A stretch of DNA of 64,000 nucleotides, from assembly GCF_017377715.1 (NCBI RefSeq), contig NZ_JAFVMF010000008.1:145104-209103 (forward strand), given 5' to 3'. Positions within the stretch are counted from its first letter, which is position 1, and each line of letters begins with the position of its first letter. The notes below the pieces were generated by a model. The model saw only the letters and a program-made list of their open reading frames with translations. It had not been told where the DNA came from and made no database searches. The position numbers and the translations under genes were made by a program. Source of the DNA: Acetobacter sacchari (lineage in GTDB: Bacteria > Pseudomonadota > Alphaproteobacteria > Acetobacterales > Acetobacteraceae). Shown in pieces: positions 28,444-37,632 of the stretch.

Positions 28444-29453
28444 GCGGGAACGACAACGCCGTCTGCTTCTGCCTTCGGCCTACGACCTGTGAGTCGAAGC
28501 GCCCAGAGACCCGCCTTGGCGAGGTTCGGCGCCAGTTTGGGCCGCAGGAGCCTGCGATCGTATCCTGAAAAACGCTTGTCGTTTTCCTTGAGGCACAGGG
28601 CCATGAAGTCAGCCAGCGTCAGATCCTGGCTGGTCATTTCCTGCGCGCCGGTCACCGTGAAGTTGTTGTCCTGCGTGTGTTCCTTCCCGTCGCTGTCAAC
28701 CGAACGGGCGAGGCCGATGCGTTCGTAGACAAGGAAGAACCATACAGCGAGCACCTTCAGTTCGAACCACGGACGGCGCCACGCCGGACCCGTGGCGCGA
28801 TACCACGCCAGCCAGTTCGCGAAGAGCAGGATATGACGACACTCTTCCTGCATAACCGGCTCGAACGTCTCGATCAGCTCTGCTGGAAAAAAGCCTGATG
28901 TCTGCGCGACCTTGAACAGCCCGAAAGCGAAGAAGCTGTCGACGCACTCGGAGAACCCGGTGACGAGATACGCCCACTCAGGATCGCTTGGCTCGATATA
29001 GGGCGGCTCCGGCGCCATTTCGATGCCATACGCCTCGACCAGCTTGCTGAGGACTTCCTTGTGCCGGTTCTCTTCCCACGCGTTGCGCGAGATCGCGTCC
29101 TTCATGTCAGGATCGTCGATCATGCTGGCGTAGGCGGCCATACGGAGGCGGGCCTTGCCTTCGGTTTGCACAGCGATGTCCCAGATAGGCAGCGACGTGA
29201 CGCGCTTCAAAGTCTCCGGATCGAGCTTCGGCCAGTTGATCACCGAAGGCTTGTAGGGATTGAACGTGTCGCGGAACATCTGCGCGACAGCCTGCTTGTG
29301 CTCCTGGGACCCGGGTTTCAGCGGTCCTGGGACCGCCGAGCTCCAGTGACGTGCGCGGTAATCCGCCTCCTGCACCGCAGCCTCGTTGGGCGGGGGAGGC
29401 AGATCGTCAAGATTGTCAGGAAGACGGCTGTAGATGTCGGAAAGAGCATTCAT
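28440..29453 (-). CDS. Ferritin-like diiron protein (first of a pair)
   Basis: About 337 residues from the ATG at 29453, with an open extension to 29480. It has the same core as its downstream neighbour: a glutamate in VQTEGKARL followed by EENRHKEVL, and GFSECVDSFFAFGLFK followed by EECRHILLFANWLAW, giving two E...E-x-x-H iron-binding units. It has an extra N-terminal stretch of about 90 residues rich in proline and acidic residues. The order on the minus strand is clpP-like, this gene, then its paralogue, with 104 and -4 base gaps. I do not recognise a characterised member; two adjacent paralogues suggest a heterodimer or two-step reaction, as inference. Confidence 0.7.
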   Translation of the reverse strand: MNALSDIYSRLPDNLDDLPPPPNEAAVQEADYRARHWSSAVPGPLKPGSQEHKQAVAQMFRDTFNPYKPSVINWPKLDPETLKRVTSLPIWDIAVQTEGKARLRMAAYASMIDDPDMKDAISRNAWEENRHKEVLSKLVEAYGIEMAPEPPYIEPSDPEWAYLVTGFSECVDSFFAFGLFKVAQTSGFFPAELIETFEPVMQEECRHILLFANWLAWYRATGPAWRRPWFELKVLAVWFFLVYERIGLARSVDSDGKEHTQDNNFTVTGAQEMTSQDLTLADFMALCLKENDKRFSGYDRRLLRPKLAPNLAKAGLWALRLTGRRPKAEADGVVVPA

Positions 29454-29557
29454 GTCGCAGGCGCTCGTATGGGCCCGCAAATCCGGGCGAAGGCCGATGG
29501 ACTGCGAGCGATTGCAGGGCCATTCCGCGCGATAAGTCCGCGCGGAATGAGCGTGCG

Positions 29558-30244
29558 TTAGTGAAGCTCGGAGAGCTTGGAAATGACCTTGGTCACAAGG
29601 CCGTAGGAAATCGCCTCTTCGGCGGACATCCAGTAGTTCCGGTCCGTGTCTTTGCAGATCTTCTCATAAGACTGCCCGGTCTCGCGGGCGAAGAGGCGGT
29701 TCAGACGCTCGCGCATCTTCACGATCTCACGCGCCTCGATGTCGATGTCCGTCGCCGGGCCGCGCACGCCGCCCATCGGCTGGTGCAGCAGGAAGCGGGT
29801 GTTCGGCAGGCAGAAACGGCGATCCTTGTGACCGGCGGCGAAGATCAGGGCGCCAGCGGACGCGACCCAGCCCGTGCCGATGATGTTCACCGGGGCAATC
29901 GAATCGACGAAGCGAATCATGTCGTGAATCGTATCGCCGCTTTCGACATGGCCGCCGGGCGAGTTGACGTATACGTCGATCGGCTTGTCCGAGGCTCCGG
30001 CCAGCGCCAGCAGGCGACCGGTGACGTCACGGGCGATCTTGTCGTTGATCCCGCCGAAGATCAGCACCTTGCGCTGATCGAACAGACGGCTCTCCAACTC
30101 GTTGATCGGTGACGATAGCGTCTTGTTGTCGTCCGGCTCCTTGACGTCCGGCCCCTGCGGCTCAGGGATGTCGGGTCCGTCCGGATCCTCATCGAATTGT
30201 GTGCGAGCAAGCCGCAGGTCGTGGTCGTTCTTCATGGAGCCCAT
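29558..30244 (-). CDS. ATP-dependent Clp protease proteolytic subunit-like protein
   Basis: Serine peptidase of the S14 ClpP family, 228 residues from the ATG at 30244, which is preceded by AGAGGAGG; the frame runs on to 30490 without family likeness. The catalytic serine lies in [14 protein letters not shown], the histidine in [10 protein letters not shown] and the aspartate in [13 protein letters not shown], so the triad seems complete. It has a roughly 40-residue acidic, proline-rich N-terminal extension and differs from canonical ClpP (QAASMGA type), so it is probably the alternative ClpP paralogue found in alphaproteobacteria. Which ATPase it partners is not visible. No clpX is adjacent. 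Confidence 0.88.
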   Translation of the reverse strand: MGSMKNDHDLRLARTQFDEDPDGPDIPEPQGPDVKEPDDNKTLSSPINELESRLFDQRKVLIFGGINDKIARDVTGRLLALAGASDKPIDVYVNSPGGHVESGDTIHDMIRFVDSIAPVNIIGTGWVASAGALIFAAGHKDRRFCLPNTRFLLHQPMGGVRGPATDIDIEAREIVKMRERLNRLFARETGQSYEKICKDTDRNYWMSAEEAISYGLVTKVISKLSELH

Positions 30245-30474
30245 AGCGGAGGCCTCCTCTGAATGGAGATGCGAAGTCATGGCTACTATCCTGCGCCGCT
30301 GCGCGTCCGCTGCCAAGAGGGGGCGGAGAGAGCAGGCGTTCGGAACAGGTGGGGACGCTCCTTGGCGATTGCGAGCCCTGTTCGCAGCGCTACGGGCCTG
30401 TGCGCGAAAGACGCTCGGGAATCGTTCGGCGTCGCCTCGCCAGAAACGATGGAACGGGCTAGACTGATCAGCAA

Positions 30475-31635
30475 ATGAGGCTTCTTTCACTCCGTCAGTT
30501 TATGCTCGTTTCGCCGCCCTCCGATATTGTCGGGCAGAGCGGGATTGGGCCGTTCGCGCCAGTCGTCGGGCAGCCTTCGCCTTTCTCGCGCGCGGCGGCG
30601 AAAATTGCCGCAAGCTCGGTCTTCGTGGCCGCGCTGGCCGGATGCCAACATCGCGACGTCGTCGATTCGACGCTGGATTGGTATCAGCAGCATCAGGGCG
30701 GCGCCATCGCCCTGCAACGCCCGCCGCCGCCGGGGCAGGCTGCGCCGTATCCTAAGGTTGGATTGACGCCAACGTCCGGGCCGGATCTTCCGTCGCCCGC
30801 CCTACGGCAGTCGCTTACCCAGCAACTTGTGCAGGCGCGTAATCTTAACCAGCGCACGGTCTCGCAGAATGGCGCGCTGACGCCGGTCATTCCTCCTCCG
30901 CCAGGTCAGTCGGCGGCGAAGGCGTCTGGAGCGAAGACGGATACAGGCGCCGCACAAGCAACAGGCAAGGCGACCGGAGCCGCTCCCGCCAAAGCGTCGC
31001 CGGGCGTGCCTGACGGGTCGTTGGGCGCCACTTTAGACGCGGCTGAGGCGCCGTCGCCGCCTCAGACATCAGCGGCTGCGCCCTCAGCGTCTTCGTCTCA
31101 GGTTTCTGCATCCAAACCGGTGACTTCTCCAAAAGCAGAAACTGCGTCCGCCAAAACGTCGGAAGAGGAGACCGAAATCGCTATGCCCGAATTTCGGGAG
31201 CTGAAGGCGTCGGCTCAGGTCGGGCCTGTCGTATTGCCGGAAATTCCCAACGCCCCTCCATCTCCCGCTGAATTTCCGGGGTTCGAAACGCCCGCCGATT
31301 CGAAGCTGGCGGACATCAAACGCCCTGATTACGACCTGTCGGATCCGGACGGGGTGCTGATCAGATTTCAGCCCGGTTCGGACCAACTCGCGACCGGGCA
31401 GGAGCCTGCGCTGAACAAATTGGTCGCCACGCGTGGGGGCGCCACGCTCTTTGTGCGTGGCGCAGGCGATACGGTGTCCATGGCTCCCGAAGATCAGGCG
31501 CGCGCTGTTGAGCTGGGATTGCTGCGCGCCCGAACGCTTGCCGATATTCTTGTCAAAAGAGGCGTACCAGGCTCTGCAGTCCGTATTTCAGGATCGGCGT
31601 TTGGAGCCGATGCCCATGTGAGCAAAAACGGCTGA
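30475..31635 (+). CDS. Proline/alanine-rich lipoprotein with OmpA-like C-terminus
   Basis: A 386-residue predicted envelope protein. [17 protein letters not shown] around residues 43-60 looks like a lipoprotein signal with lipobox LAGC, although about 40 residues precede it, so the true start may be later (ATG 30502 or a downstream codon). Residues 80-240 are low-complexity, rich in Pro, Ala, Ser and Lys, as in periplasm-spanning linkers. The last 100 residues ([20 protein letters not shown] ... [21 protein letters not shown]) resemble an OmpA peptidoglycan-binding domain, with the RA-x-x-L/I helix and the final beta strand. It probably tethers the outer membrane to peptidoglycan. Divergent from the clpP-like gene. 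Confidence 0.6.
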   Translation: MRLLSLRQFMLVSPPSDIVGQSGIGPFAPVVGQPSPFSRAAAKIAASSVFVAALAGCQHRDVVDSTLDWYQQHQGGAIALQRPPPPGQAAPYPKVGLTPTSGPDLPSPALRQSLTQQLVQARNLNQRTVSQNGALTPVIPPPPGQSAAKASGAKTDTGAAQATGKATGAAPAKASPGVPDGSLGATLDAAEAPSPPQTSAAAPSASSSQVSASKPVTSPKAETASAKTSEEETEIAMPEFRELKASAQVGPVVLPEIPNAPPSPAEFPGFETPADSKLADIKRPDYDLSDPDGVLIRFQPGSDQLATGQEPALNKLVATRGGATLFVRGAGDTVSMAPEDQARAVELGLLRARTLADILVKRGVPGSAVRISGSAFGADAHVSKNG

Positions 31636-32032
31636 CGATTTTTCGATTGTAGAGTGGCGTGGCGCGTCCCTGCTCCCGCCGCAGATATGATTTGCGGTGT
31701 GTGCGATTATTGGGGAGCAGGCGTGAAGCCGCCATTTACGCCGCCCAGCGCATAGCCCGCCGTCGTGCAGGTCGAGTGAGGGCTCGTTTTCGCGCCTACG
31801 CGCTTCAGGCAACTTGTTTGGAATGGAATTTTTCAGTCAGGTGGTGCCCCTGACCAAGCGGCGGCTTAACTCGACGCCGTCATCCGTTTCTACGAACTCG
31901 ACTCACCGACGGGTTCGCATAGTCGTTCCCATAAACTGAACAGTGCCCACCGAACCGAGGTGGACACTATACTGAGGCGTCATGCACCGCGTCTCTCGCC
32001 CATTCAAGCTTTCCGCTTGAATGGGCCGCATC
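31636..32032. other. Intergenic region between convergent genes
   Basis: 397 bases between the OmpA-like gene and the helicase gene. Apart from the strong hairpin at 31998-32026 I see no gene, RNA or mobile element. Confidence 0.45.
31998..32026 (-). terminator. Strong hairpin after the helicase gene
   Basis: Perfect 12-base inverted repeat GCCCATTCAAGC/GCTTGAATGGGC with a 5-base loop (GGAAA on the minus strand), 7 bases past the helicase stop. There is no clear U run, but stem and position fit transcript-end protection or termination. Confidence 0.55.
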
Positions 32033-33796
32033 TCAACGACGCTTGCGTGAAGACGGGCCTGCGGGACGATCACCGCGTCCTTTGCCCCCGCCGCCCTTGT
32101 ATGCGGGCTTCTTGCCGGGCGAACGGCCACGAGCCGGAGGCGCTTCGTTGTCGGATGGCGCCTGAGCCGGTTCGATCTTGATCTCGTCATCGTCAGTCGC
32201 CGATGCGCATGACGCGAAGCGCTCAGCCTTGTCCGACGCGATTTCGACGAGCGTATATGTCGGCGCGATGCGGATTGCGCCGATGTCCGGCTTCGTCACG
32301 CCGCCGAGACGGCAAAGGAGCGGCACGAGCCATTTCGGGTCGGCGCGATCGGCGCGCCCCACGGACAGGCGGAACCATGAGCCCGATCCGTCGCGCTGCT
32401 CGGCGCGTCGGCGCGTCGGAGGACCGTCCGCATTGTCGCGTCGGGCGGCGGCGGGTGCGCGTTCGCGCGGGGAGGGGGCGCCTGGCGCGATGGCGCGAAT
32501 GCGCGCGGCTTCCGGCAGGCGGGAGTTCCACAACCCGATGAGGGCTGCGGCCAGTTGCTCGGGCGTCCGCTCGGTGACCAGCCGTTCGATAAGAGCGATC
32601 TGATCAGAAGGCGGTTTGCTGACGAGGACCGGATCGGCGAGCAGGCGCTCGACGTCGGCGGCGCGGATCGCGTCGGGGGTCGGCGCGGCGCTCCAGGTAA
32701 CTTCGACGCCCGCCGCTTGAAACAGACGGTCCGCCTGACGTCTGCGCGCGGGTGTGGTGACCAGCACGCAAACGCCCTTGCGCCCGGCGCGGCCGGTGCG
32801 GCCAGAGCGGTGCAACAAGGTCGCCGGATTGCTGGGAAGGCTTGCGTGGATCACGAGGCCGAGGGTCGGCACGTCGATGCCGCGCGCCGCGACGTCGGTG
32901 GCGACGCAGACCTGCGCCTGCCCGTTCCGCAGGCTTTCGATCGCGCGGCTGCGTTCGTTCTGGCCAAGTTCGCCGGAGATGGCGACCGAGGCGAAACCGT
33001 GTTGCAACAGCGCCGACTGCATCTGCCGCACGCCTTCGCGGGTATGGCAGAAGACCATCGCGCAGGGGCTGCCAACCAGACGCAGGACGTTGATGATTGC
33101 GCCCGTGGTATCGGTCTGGTCGGCCAGAACGGCGCGGTATTCGATATCCGAATGAGGCGCGTTGTCGCCGATCGTGTCGATCCGCAGGGCGTCGCGCTGA
33201 TAGCGCTTGGCGAGGCGGGCGATTTCGCGGGCGATGGTCGCGGAGAACAGGAAGCTGCGCTTCGTCTCCGGGCTCGCCTGCAGCAGGGTCTCAAGCTCCT
33301 CACGGAAACCGAGATCGAGCATTTCGTCTGCTTCGTCGAGGACGACGACGCGCAGAGCCGAAAGGTTCAGGTTGCCGCGCGCCAGATGATCGCAAAGGCG
33401 GCCAGGGGTGCCGACGACGATCTGGCACCCAGCGGCAAGTGCGCTCGCCTCGCGCCGGGGCTCCATGCCGCCGACGCAGGAGACGATGCGTGCGCCTGTC
33501 TGGGCGTAAAGCCAGGTCAGTTCGTTTTTGACCTGAAGCGCGAGTTCGCGCGTCGGCGCTACGACCAGAACAGCAGGCGTAGCGACGTGAACGGCGCGCC
33601 CTTCGTTGTTGAGCAGCTCTTCGGCCATGGCGAGGCCGAAGGCGACGGTCTTGCCTGAACCAGTGCGCGCAGAGACGAGAAGATCACGTCCGCGGGCCTC
33701 CGGCGCGAGCACGGCGGCCTGAACGGCGGTCGGCTCTTCATAGCCGCGTTCGGCGAGCGCGCGGGCGAGGGGGGCGGCGGAGTCCGGAAAAGGCAT
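32033..33796 (-). CDS. DEAD-box ATP-dependent RNA helicase with DbpA-type RNA-binding tail
   Basis: A 587-residue RNA helicase. Motifs in order are the Q-motif region YEEPTAVQAAVL, SARTGSGKT (motif I), PTRELALQ (Ia), DEAD (II), SAT (III), and HRSGRTGRAGR (VI). After residue 440 a basic and acidic linker leads to SVGRADRADPKWLVPLLCRLGGV, which resembles the DbpA/CsdA C-terminal RNA-binding domain. The end is a Lys/Arg/Gly/Pro-rich tail. Such proteins act in 50S ribosome assembly or RNA turnover at low temperature. The tail makes 23S rRNA binding plausible, but DeaD-like or RhlE-like roles cannot be excluded. Confidence 0.9.
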   Translation of the reverse strand: MPFPDSAAPLARALAERGYEEPTAVQAAVLAPEARGRDLLVSARTGSGKTVAFGLAMAEELLNNEGRAVHVATPAVLVVAPTRELALQVKNELTWLYAQTGARIVSCVGGMEPRREASALAAGCQIVVGTPGRLCDHLARGNLNLSALRVVVLDEADEMLDLGFREELETLLQASPETKRSFLFSATIAREIARLAKRYQRDALRIDTIGDNAPHSDIEYRAVLADQTDTTGAIINVLRLVGSPCAMVFCHTREGVRQMQSALLQHGFASVAISGELGQNERSRAIESLRNGQAQVCVATDVAARGIDVPTLGLVIHASLPSNPATLLHRSGRTGRAGRKGVCVLVTTPARRRQADRLFQAAGVEVTWSAAPTPDAIRAADVERLLADPVLVSKPPSDQIALIERLVTERTPEQLAAALIGLWNSRLPEAARIRAIAPGAPSPRERAPAAARRDNADGPPTRRRAEQRDGSGSWFRLSVGRADRADPKWLVPLLCRLGGVTKPDIGAIRIAPTYTLVEIASDKAERFASCASATDDDEIKIEPAQAPSDNEAPPARGRSPGKKPAYKGGGGKGRGDRPAGPSSRKRR

Positions 33797-34478
33797 GACT
33801 GTAAAGGTTTCCTGAGCGGGATCGGAAGGTGGGCATAGAGACTATCGCCCACGAACGCCAGTATTCGTGACGTATTGACGTCGCGGCCTGTTCACATTGC
33901 ACAGGCAGGCGGACGACGTCGTTCCTGGCGATGGAGCGATCGATTGTGGGAGCCGGTGGCGGTTCGAACCGCCGACAAAGATAAAACGCCATGTCGGGCG
34001 ACGTCACCGGAGGATCGGGGTTTAGCCTTCATGAAGTGAACCTTCAAGTCATAGCTGCGGCAGGGCAGGCGTCGATCGTGCGCAGTAAGCACTAATTTGC
34101 AGCCAGTTAACCGCCAGGACGCCGCCATTGTGATGAGGCCATACCCTGCGGACGCTCGATAAATAATGATTTTCCGGTGCGATGTCTGGGTTATGTCGTC
34201 CAGCCTCATCCGCTCGGAAGTCTTCCCCGTTCCTCAGGTGTGCATATGTGGGATGACTGCAACGCGATGCTGAGGCGTCGAAATGACGAGGCCTGAATTC
34301 TTCCAATCCGGCGGAATTCTGTAATTTCAATTCATAGCGTCGATCAAAAGATTTCCATATCACGTGGCTTCACTGGCGAAGTGACTGTTTGGCGCACCGA
34401 AATTTCTCGCCGTCGCTGCCTGAAAATCCGCTTGCGGCAATCCTCGCAACCCGCAGAAGGATGCCGTATAAGGCCCGC
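33797..34478. other. Intergenic region
   Basis: 682 bases between the divergent helicase and dapF genes with no convincing gene. Around 33962-33977 lies the palindrome GGCGGTTCGAACCGCC, which on the minus strand reads like the end of a tRNA T-arm followed by a degenerate CCA-like end, but no complete tRNA can be folded. The rest shows no repeats or RNA signatures that I can support. Confidence 0.45.
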
Positions 34479-35318
34479 ATGCGCGCCGCTTTTCACAAGA
34501 TGCATGGACTGGGGAACGATTTCGTCGTGGTTGACGAACGTGACCGATCGCTTGACCTGACGCCGCGGCGCATCGCCGCGCTGATGGACCGCAAACGCGG
34601 CATAGGGGCTGATCAGTTCGTAACGCTCTCCCGCCCCGACATTCAGGCGGAAGACGGGAACGCGGACGTGAATGTGCGTTTCTTCAACCCGGACGGAGGC
34701 GAGGCCGGTGCGTGCGGCAACGCCTCGCGTTGTGTCGCGGCGCTTCTGGCGCGCGAGAGCGACGCCCGGTCATTTACGTTGCGCACGCAGGCCGGCCTTT
34801 TGGCCGCCCGCGTGCACGGTGCAGGGGAGCAGGGCGAGGCGCGGGTGACAGTCGATATGGGGCGTCCGCAACTGGATTGGCGCGCCGTGCCGCTGGCACA
34901 GAAAGCCGACACGCTACGTCTGCCTCTGGCGGGAGAACCTGCCGCGTTGTCGATGGGCAACCCGCATGTGACGTTCTTTGTCGATGACATTGCGGCCTCC
35001 TCCGCAGGGCCGGAGATCGAGGTCCATGAGTTGTTTCCGCAACGCGTCAACGCAGGTTTCGCCCGTATCGACGCGCCGGATCGCATGCGCCTGCGGGTGT
35101 GGGAACGTGGCGCGGGATTCACGCTCGCCTGCGGTTCCGGCGCGTGTGCGGCGGTGGTCAATGCGGCCCGCCGCGGCCTGGGGGAGCGTCGCATGACGGT
35201 CGAGGCCGATGGCGGCGAATTGCTCATCGAGTGGGCCCCGGACGACCATGTGTTGATGACTGGCCCGGCCGCCTTCGCCTTTGAAGGCGTTGTCGATCTC
35301 GAGGCTTTTCCCCGATGA
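34479..35318 (+). CDS. dapF: Diaminopimelate epimerase
   Basis: Cytosolic enzyme converting LL- to meso-diaminopimelate for lysine and peptidoglycan synthesis. From the ATG at 34479 (MRAAFHKMHGLGNDFVV, the usual family start) it is 279 residues. The two catalytic cysteines are in GEAGACGNASRC (about residue 78) and TLACGSGACA (about residue 220). The frame is open to 34389 but the extra residues are not family-like. Its stop overlaps the mtaB start by 4 bases (ATGA); dapF-mtaB-ftsY form one operon. Confidence 0.95.
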   Translation: MRAAFHKMHGLGNDFVVVDERDRSLDLTPRRIAALMDRKRGIGADQFVTLSRPDIQAEDGNADVNVRFFNPDGGEAGACGNASRCVAALLARESDARSFTLRTQAGLLAARVHGAGEQGEARVTVDMGRPQLDWRAVPLAQKADTLRLPLAGEPAALSMGNPHVTFFVDDIAASSAGPEIEVHELFPQRVNAGFARIDAPDRMRLRVWERGAGFTLACGSGACAAVVNAARRGLGERRMTVEADGGELLIEWAPDDHVLMTGPAAFAFEGVVDLEAFPR

Positions 35319-36631
35319 GCGCGCCGGAGCATCTGGAGGAGTCCGCAGCGGCGCTTGCGTCGGAAGCCGTGTCGCCCGCGCCTTCGCCTGAGCGCGGCGT
35401 CGATATCCTGACGTTCGGCTGTCGCCTCAACACGTATGAGAGCGAGGTCATGCGCGGCCATGCCACAGGGCTGGACGACGTGATCATCGTCAACACCTGC
35501 GCCGTGACGGGTGAAGCCGAGCGGCAGGCGCGACAGGCCATTCGCCGCGCTCACCGGGAGCGCCCCGGGGCACGCATTGTCGTTACGGGCTGCGCCGCGC
35601 AGATCGATCCTGATCGCTGGTCCGCCCTGCCGGGCGTGACGCGTGTGCTGGGGAATGAGGACAAGCTGAAGGCCGAAAGCTGGACGCCGACGGCGCTGAC
35701 GCAGGGGAATGCGGTCTCAGACATCATGGCCGCGCGGGAGACTGCGGGACATCTGGTGACAGAGTTCGCCGGGCGTACCCGCGCCTTCGTCGAGGTGCAG
35801 CAGGGCTGCGACCATCGCTGCACTTTCTGCATCATCCCGTTCGGCCGCGGGCCGTCGCGCTCCGCTCCGGTCGGAGCGGTCGTCGAGCAGGTGAGGGCTT
35901 TGGTGGCGTCTGGTTATCGCGAGGTCGTGCTGACCGGCGTGGACATCACGTCATGGGGCGGTGACCTGCCGGGCACGCCGCGCCTCGGGCAGCTATGCCG
36001 TCGTCTGCTTGCGCTCGTGCCTGAACTGGAGCGGCTGCGGCTGTCTTCCGTCGATCCGGTGGAGATCGACGACGATATCTGGCGTTTGCTGGAGTCTGAG
36101 CCTCGTTTCATGCCGTATCTGCATCTGTCGTTGCAGGCGGGATCCGACATGATCCTCAAGCGCATGAAACGCCGCCATCTGGTGGAGGACGCCGCACGGG
36201 TCATCGAGCGCGCTCGCTCGATCAGGCCCCGCATCGGAATTGGCGCTGATCTGATCGCTGGTTTTCCCACGGAAGACGATGCCTTGTTCGAGGAAACTCT
36301 AGCGTTCGTCGAACAGGCGTCTCTGCCGTTCCTGCATGTATTCCCGTACAGCGCGCGCCCCGGCACGCCCGCCGCGCGGATGCCTGCCGTGCAGGTTGTC
36401 GAGCGAAAGGCGCGCGCTGCGCGTATCCGCGCCCTCGGTGAGGCTGCGGCGCAGGCGTATTACCGCAGCCTTATCGGGCAGGAACTGAGCGTGCTCATGG
36501 AGACGGCCGATTCCGGCCATAGCGAGGAGTTCGCGCCGGTACGGCTGACGAAGCCTTCCGAAATCGGAGGCATAGAGCGCGTGCGCGCCGTAGCGGTTGA
36601 CGCGGGCGGCGTCGTGGCGGAAACGATCTGA
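35315..36631 (+). CDS. mtaB: tRNA t6A37 methylthiotransferase, MtaB type
   Basis: Radical-SAM enzyme that adds a methylthio group to N6-threonylcarbamoyladenosine 37 of tRNAs reading ANN codons. The 438-residue protein has the N-terminal MTTase domain (ILTFGCRLNTYESE, NTCAVTGEAERQ, VTGCAAQ) with three Fe-S cysteines. The radical-SAM site QQGCDHRCTFCIIP (C-x3-C-x2-C) is near residue 162, and LHLSLQAGSD near residue 270. A short TRAM-like tail follows. The GCRLN and QAI-type sequence distinguishes MtaB from MiaB and RimO. Overlaps dapF; ftsY starts 1 base after its stop. Confidence 0.9.
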   Translation: MSAPEHLEESAAALASEAVSPAPSPERGVDILTFGCRLNTYESEVMRGHATGLDDVIIVNTCAVTGEAERQARQAIRRAHRERPGARIVVTGCAAQIDPDRWSALPGVTRVLGNEDKLKAESWTPTALTQGNAVSDIMAARETAGHLVTEFAGRTRAFVEVQQGCDHRCTFCIIPFGRGPSRSAPVGAVVEQVRALVASGYREVVLTGVDITSWGGDLPGTPRLGQLCRRLLALVPELERLRLSSVDPVEIDDDIWRLLESEPRFMPYLHLSLQAGSDMILKRMKRRHLVEDAARVIERARSIRPRIGIGADLIAGFPTEDDALFEETLAFVEQASLPFLHVFPYSARPGTPAARMPAVQVVERKARAARIRALGEAAAQAYYRSLIGQELSVLMETADSGHSEEFAPVRLTKPSEIGGIERVRAVAVDAGGVVAETI

Positions 36632-36632
36632 C

Positions 36633-37589
36633 ATGGCGCTCGGTTTTTTCTCACGGCTCAAGCAGGGCCTGTCTCGTTCCACCCAGAAACTCGGAGCGGT
36701 CTTCACGAAGCGCAAGCTCGATGAAGCAGCGCTGGAGGATCTTGAAGAGCATCTGATCGCGGCCGACCTCGGCCCGGCGGTCGCTGGTCGCGTCATCGAT
36801 TCGTTCCGCGCGACGCGGTTCGGGGCGGAGGTGACGGACGACGAAATTCGCGCCGCGCTGTCCGAGGAAATCGCCCGCGTGCTGCAGCCGGTCGCGATTC
36901 CCTTCGAGCCAGATCCGGCGCTCAAGCCGCATGTCGTGCTGATGGTGGGCGTCAACGGCACAGGCAAGACCACGACGATCGGCAAGATGGCTCGCTATTT
37001 CAGCGAGCAGGGCAAGAAGGTCCTGATGGTCGCGGGCGATACCTTCCGCGCCGCCGCCGTCGAGCAGTTGCAGGTGTGGGGCGAGCGCACCGGAACGCCG
37101 GTGATCGCCGGAAAACCGGGCGCCGATGCCGCAGGTCTGGCCTTTGAGGCGCTGCGTCGTGGTCGTGCGGAAGGCGCCGATCTGCTGCTGATCGACACCG
37201 CCGGGCGTCTGCACAACAAGGGCGCCCTCATGGAGGAACTCGCGAAGATCATCCGTGTGATGAAGAAATTCGACGAGACGGCGCCGCATTCGGTCATTCT
37301 GGTTCTGGACGCCACCACAGGACAGAACGCGCTGGAGCAGGTTCGCGTGTTCCGCGAACTGGTGAACGTCACGGGGCTGATCGTCACGAAGCTGGACGGT
37401 TCGGCGCGCGGCGGCGTGGTCGTGGCTCTGGCCGATGCGTTCAAGCTGCCTGTGCACGCCGTGGGCGTGGGCGAGAAGGCGGAAGACCTCCGTCCGTTCT
37501 CGGCGGAGGATTTCGCGCGCGGTCTAGTGGGCAAGGCGGAAGTCTCGACCGTCGCCGAGGTTTCCGAGGAAGCGCCGACCGAGGAGTGA
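36633..37589 (+). CDS. ftsY: Signal recognition particle receptor FtsY
   Basis: Membrane-associated GTPase that docks SRP-ribosome complexes at the translocon. The 318-residue protein begins MALGFFSRLKQGLSRSTQKL and lacks the long acidic A domain of E. coli FtsY, as in many alphaproteobacteria. The GTPase motifs are GVNGTGKTTTIGKMA (G1), DTFRAAAVEQLQVW, DTAGRLHNK (G3) and TKLDGSARGG (G4/G5). The conserved FtsY end GVGEKAEDLRPFSAEDFARGLVG is present. The start one base past the mtaB stop is chosen over an in-frame extension. Third gene of the dapF operon. Confidence 0.95.
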   Translation: MALGFFSRLKQGLSRSTQKLGAVFTKRKLDEAALEDLEEHLIAADLGPAVAGRVIDSFRATRFGAEVTDDEIRAALSEEIARVLQPVAIPFEPDPALKPHVVLMVGVNGTGKTTTIGKMARYFSEQGKKVLMVAGDTFRAAAVEQLQVWGERTGTPVIAGKPGADAAGLAFEALRRGRAEGADLLLIDTAGRLHNKGALMEELAKIIRVMKKFDETAPHSVILVLDATTGQNALEQVRVFRELVNVTGLIVTKLDGSARGGVVVALADAFKLPVHAVGVGEKAEDLRPFSAEDFARGLVGKAEVSTVAEVSEEAPTEE

Positions 37590-37602
37590 GGGAACGTCCC
37601 TC
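37588..37602 (+). terminator. Short hairpin after ftsY
   Basis: Perfect six-base stem GAGGGA/TCCCTC with an ACG loop overlapping the ftsY stop codon, followed by GCAGTCTTT. It sits in the 43-base gap between convergent genes; a weak terminator candidate. Confidence 0.35.
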
Positions 37603-37632
37603 GCAGTCTTTGGCGAAGGGGCCTGCGCCGTT

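Noticed and set aside
33940..33990. tRNA-like palindrome GGCGGTTCGAACCGCC with a degenerate CCA-like end
   Set aside because: The T-loop would have only six bases and no anticodon arm, D-arm or matching acceptor strand is found on either strand.
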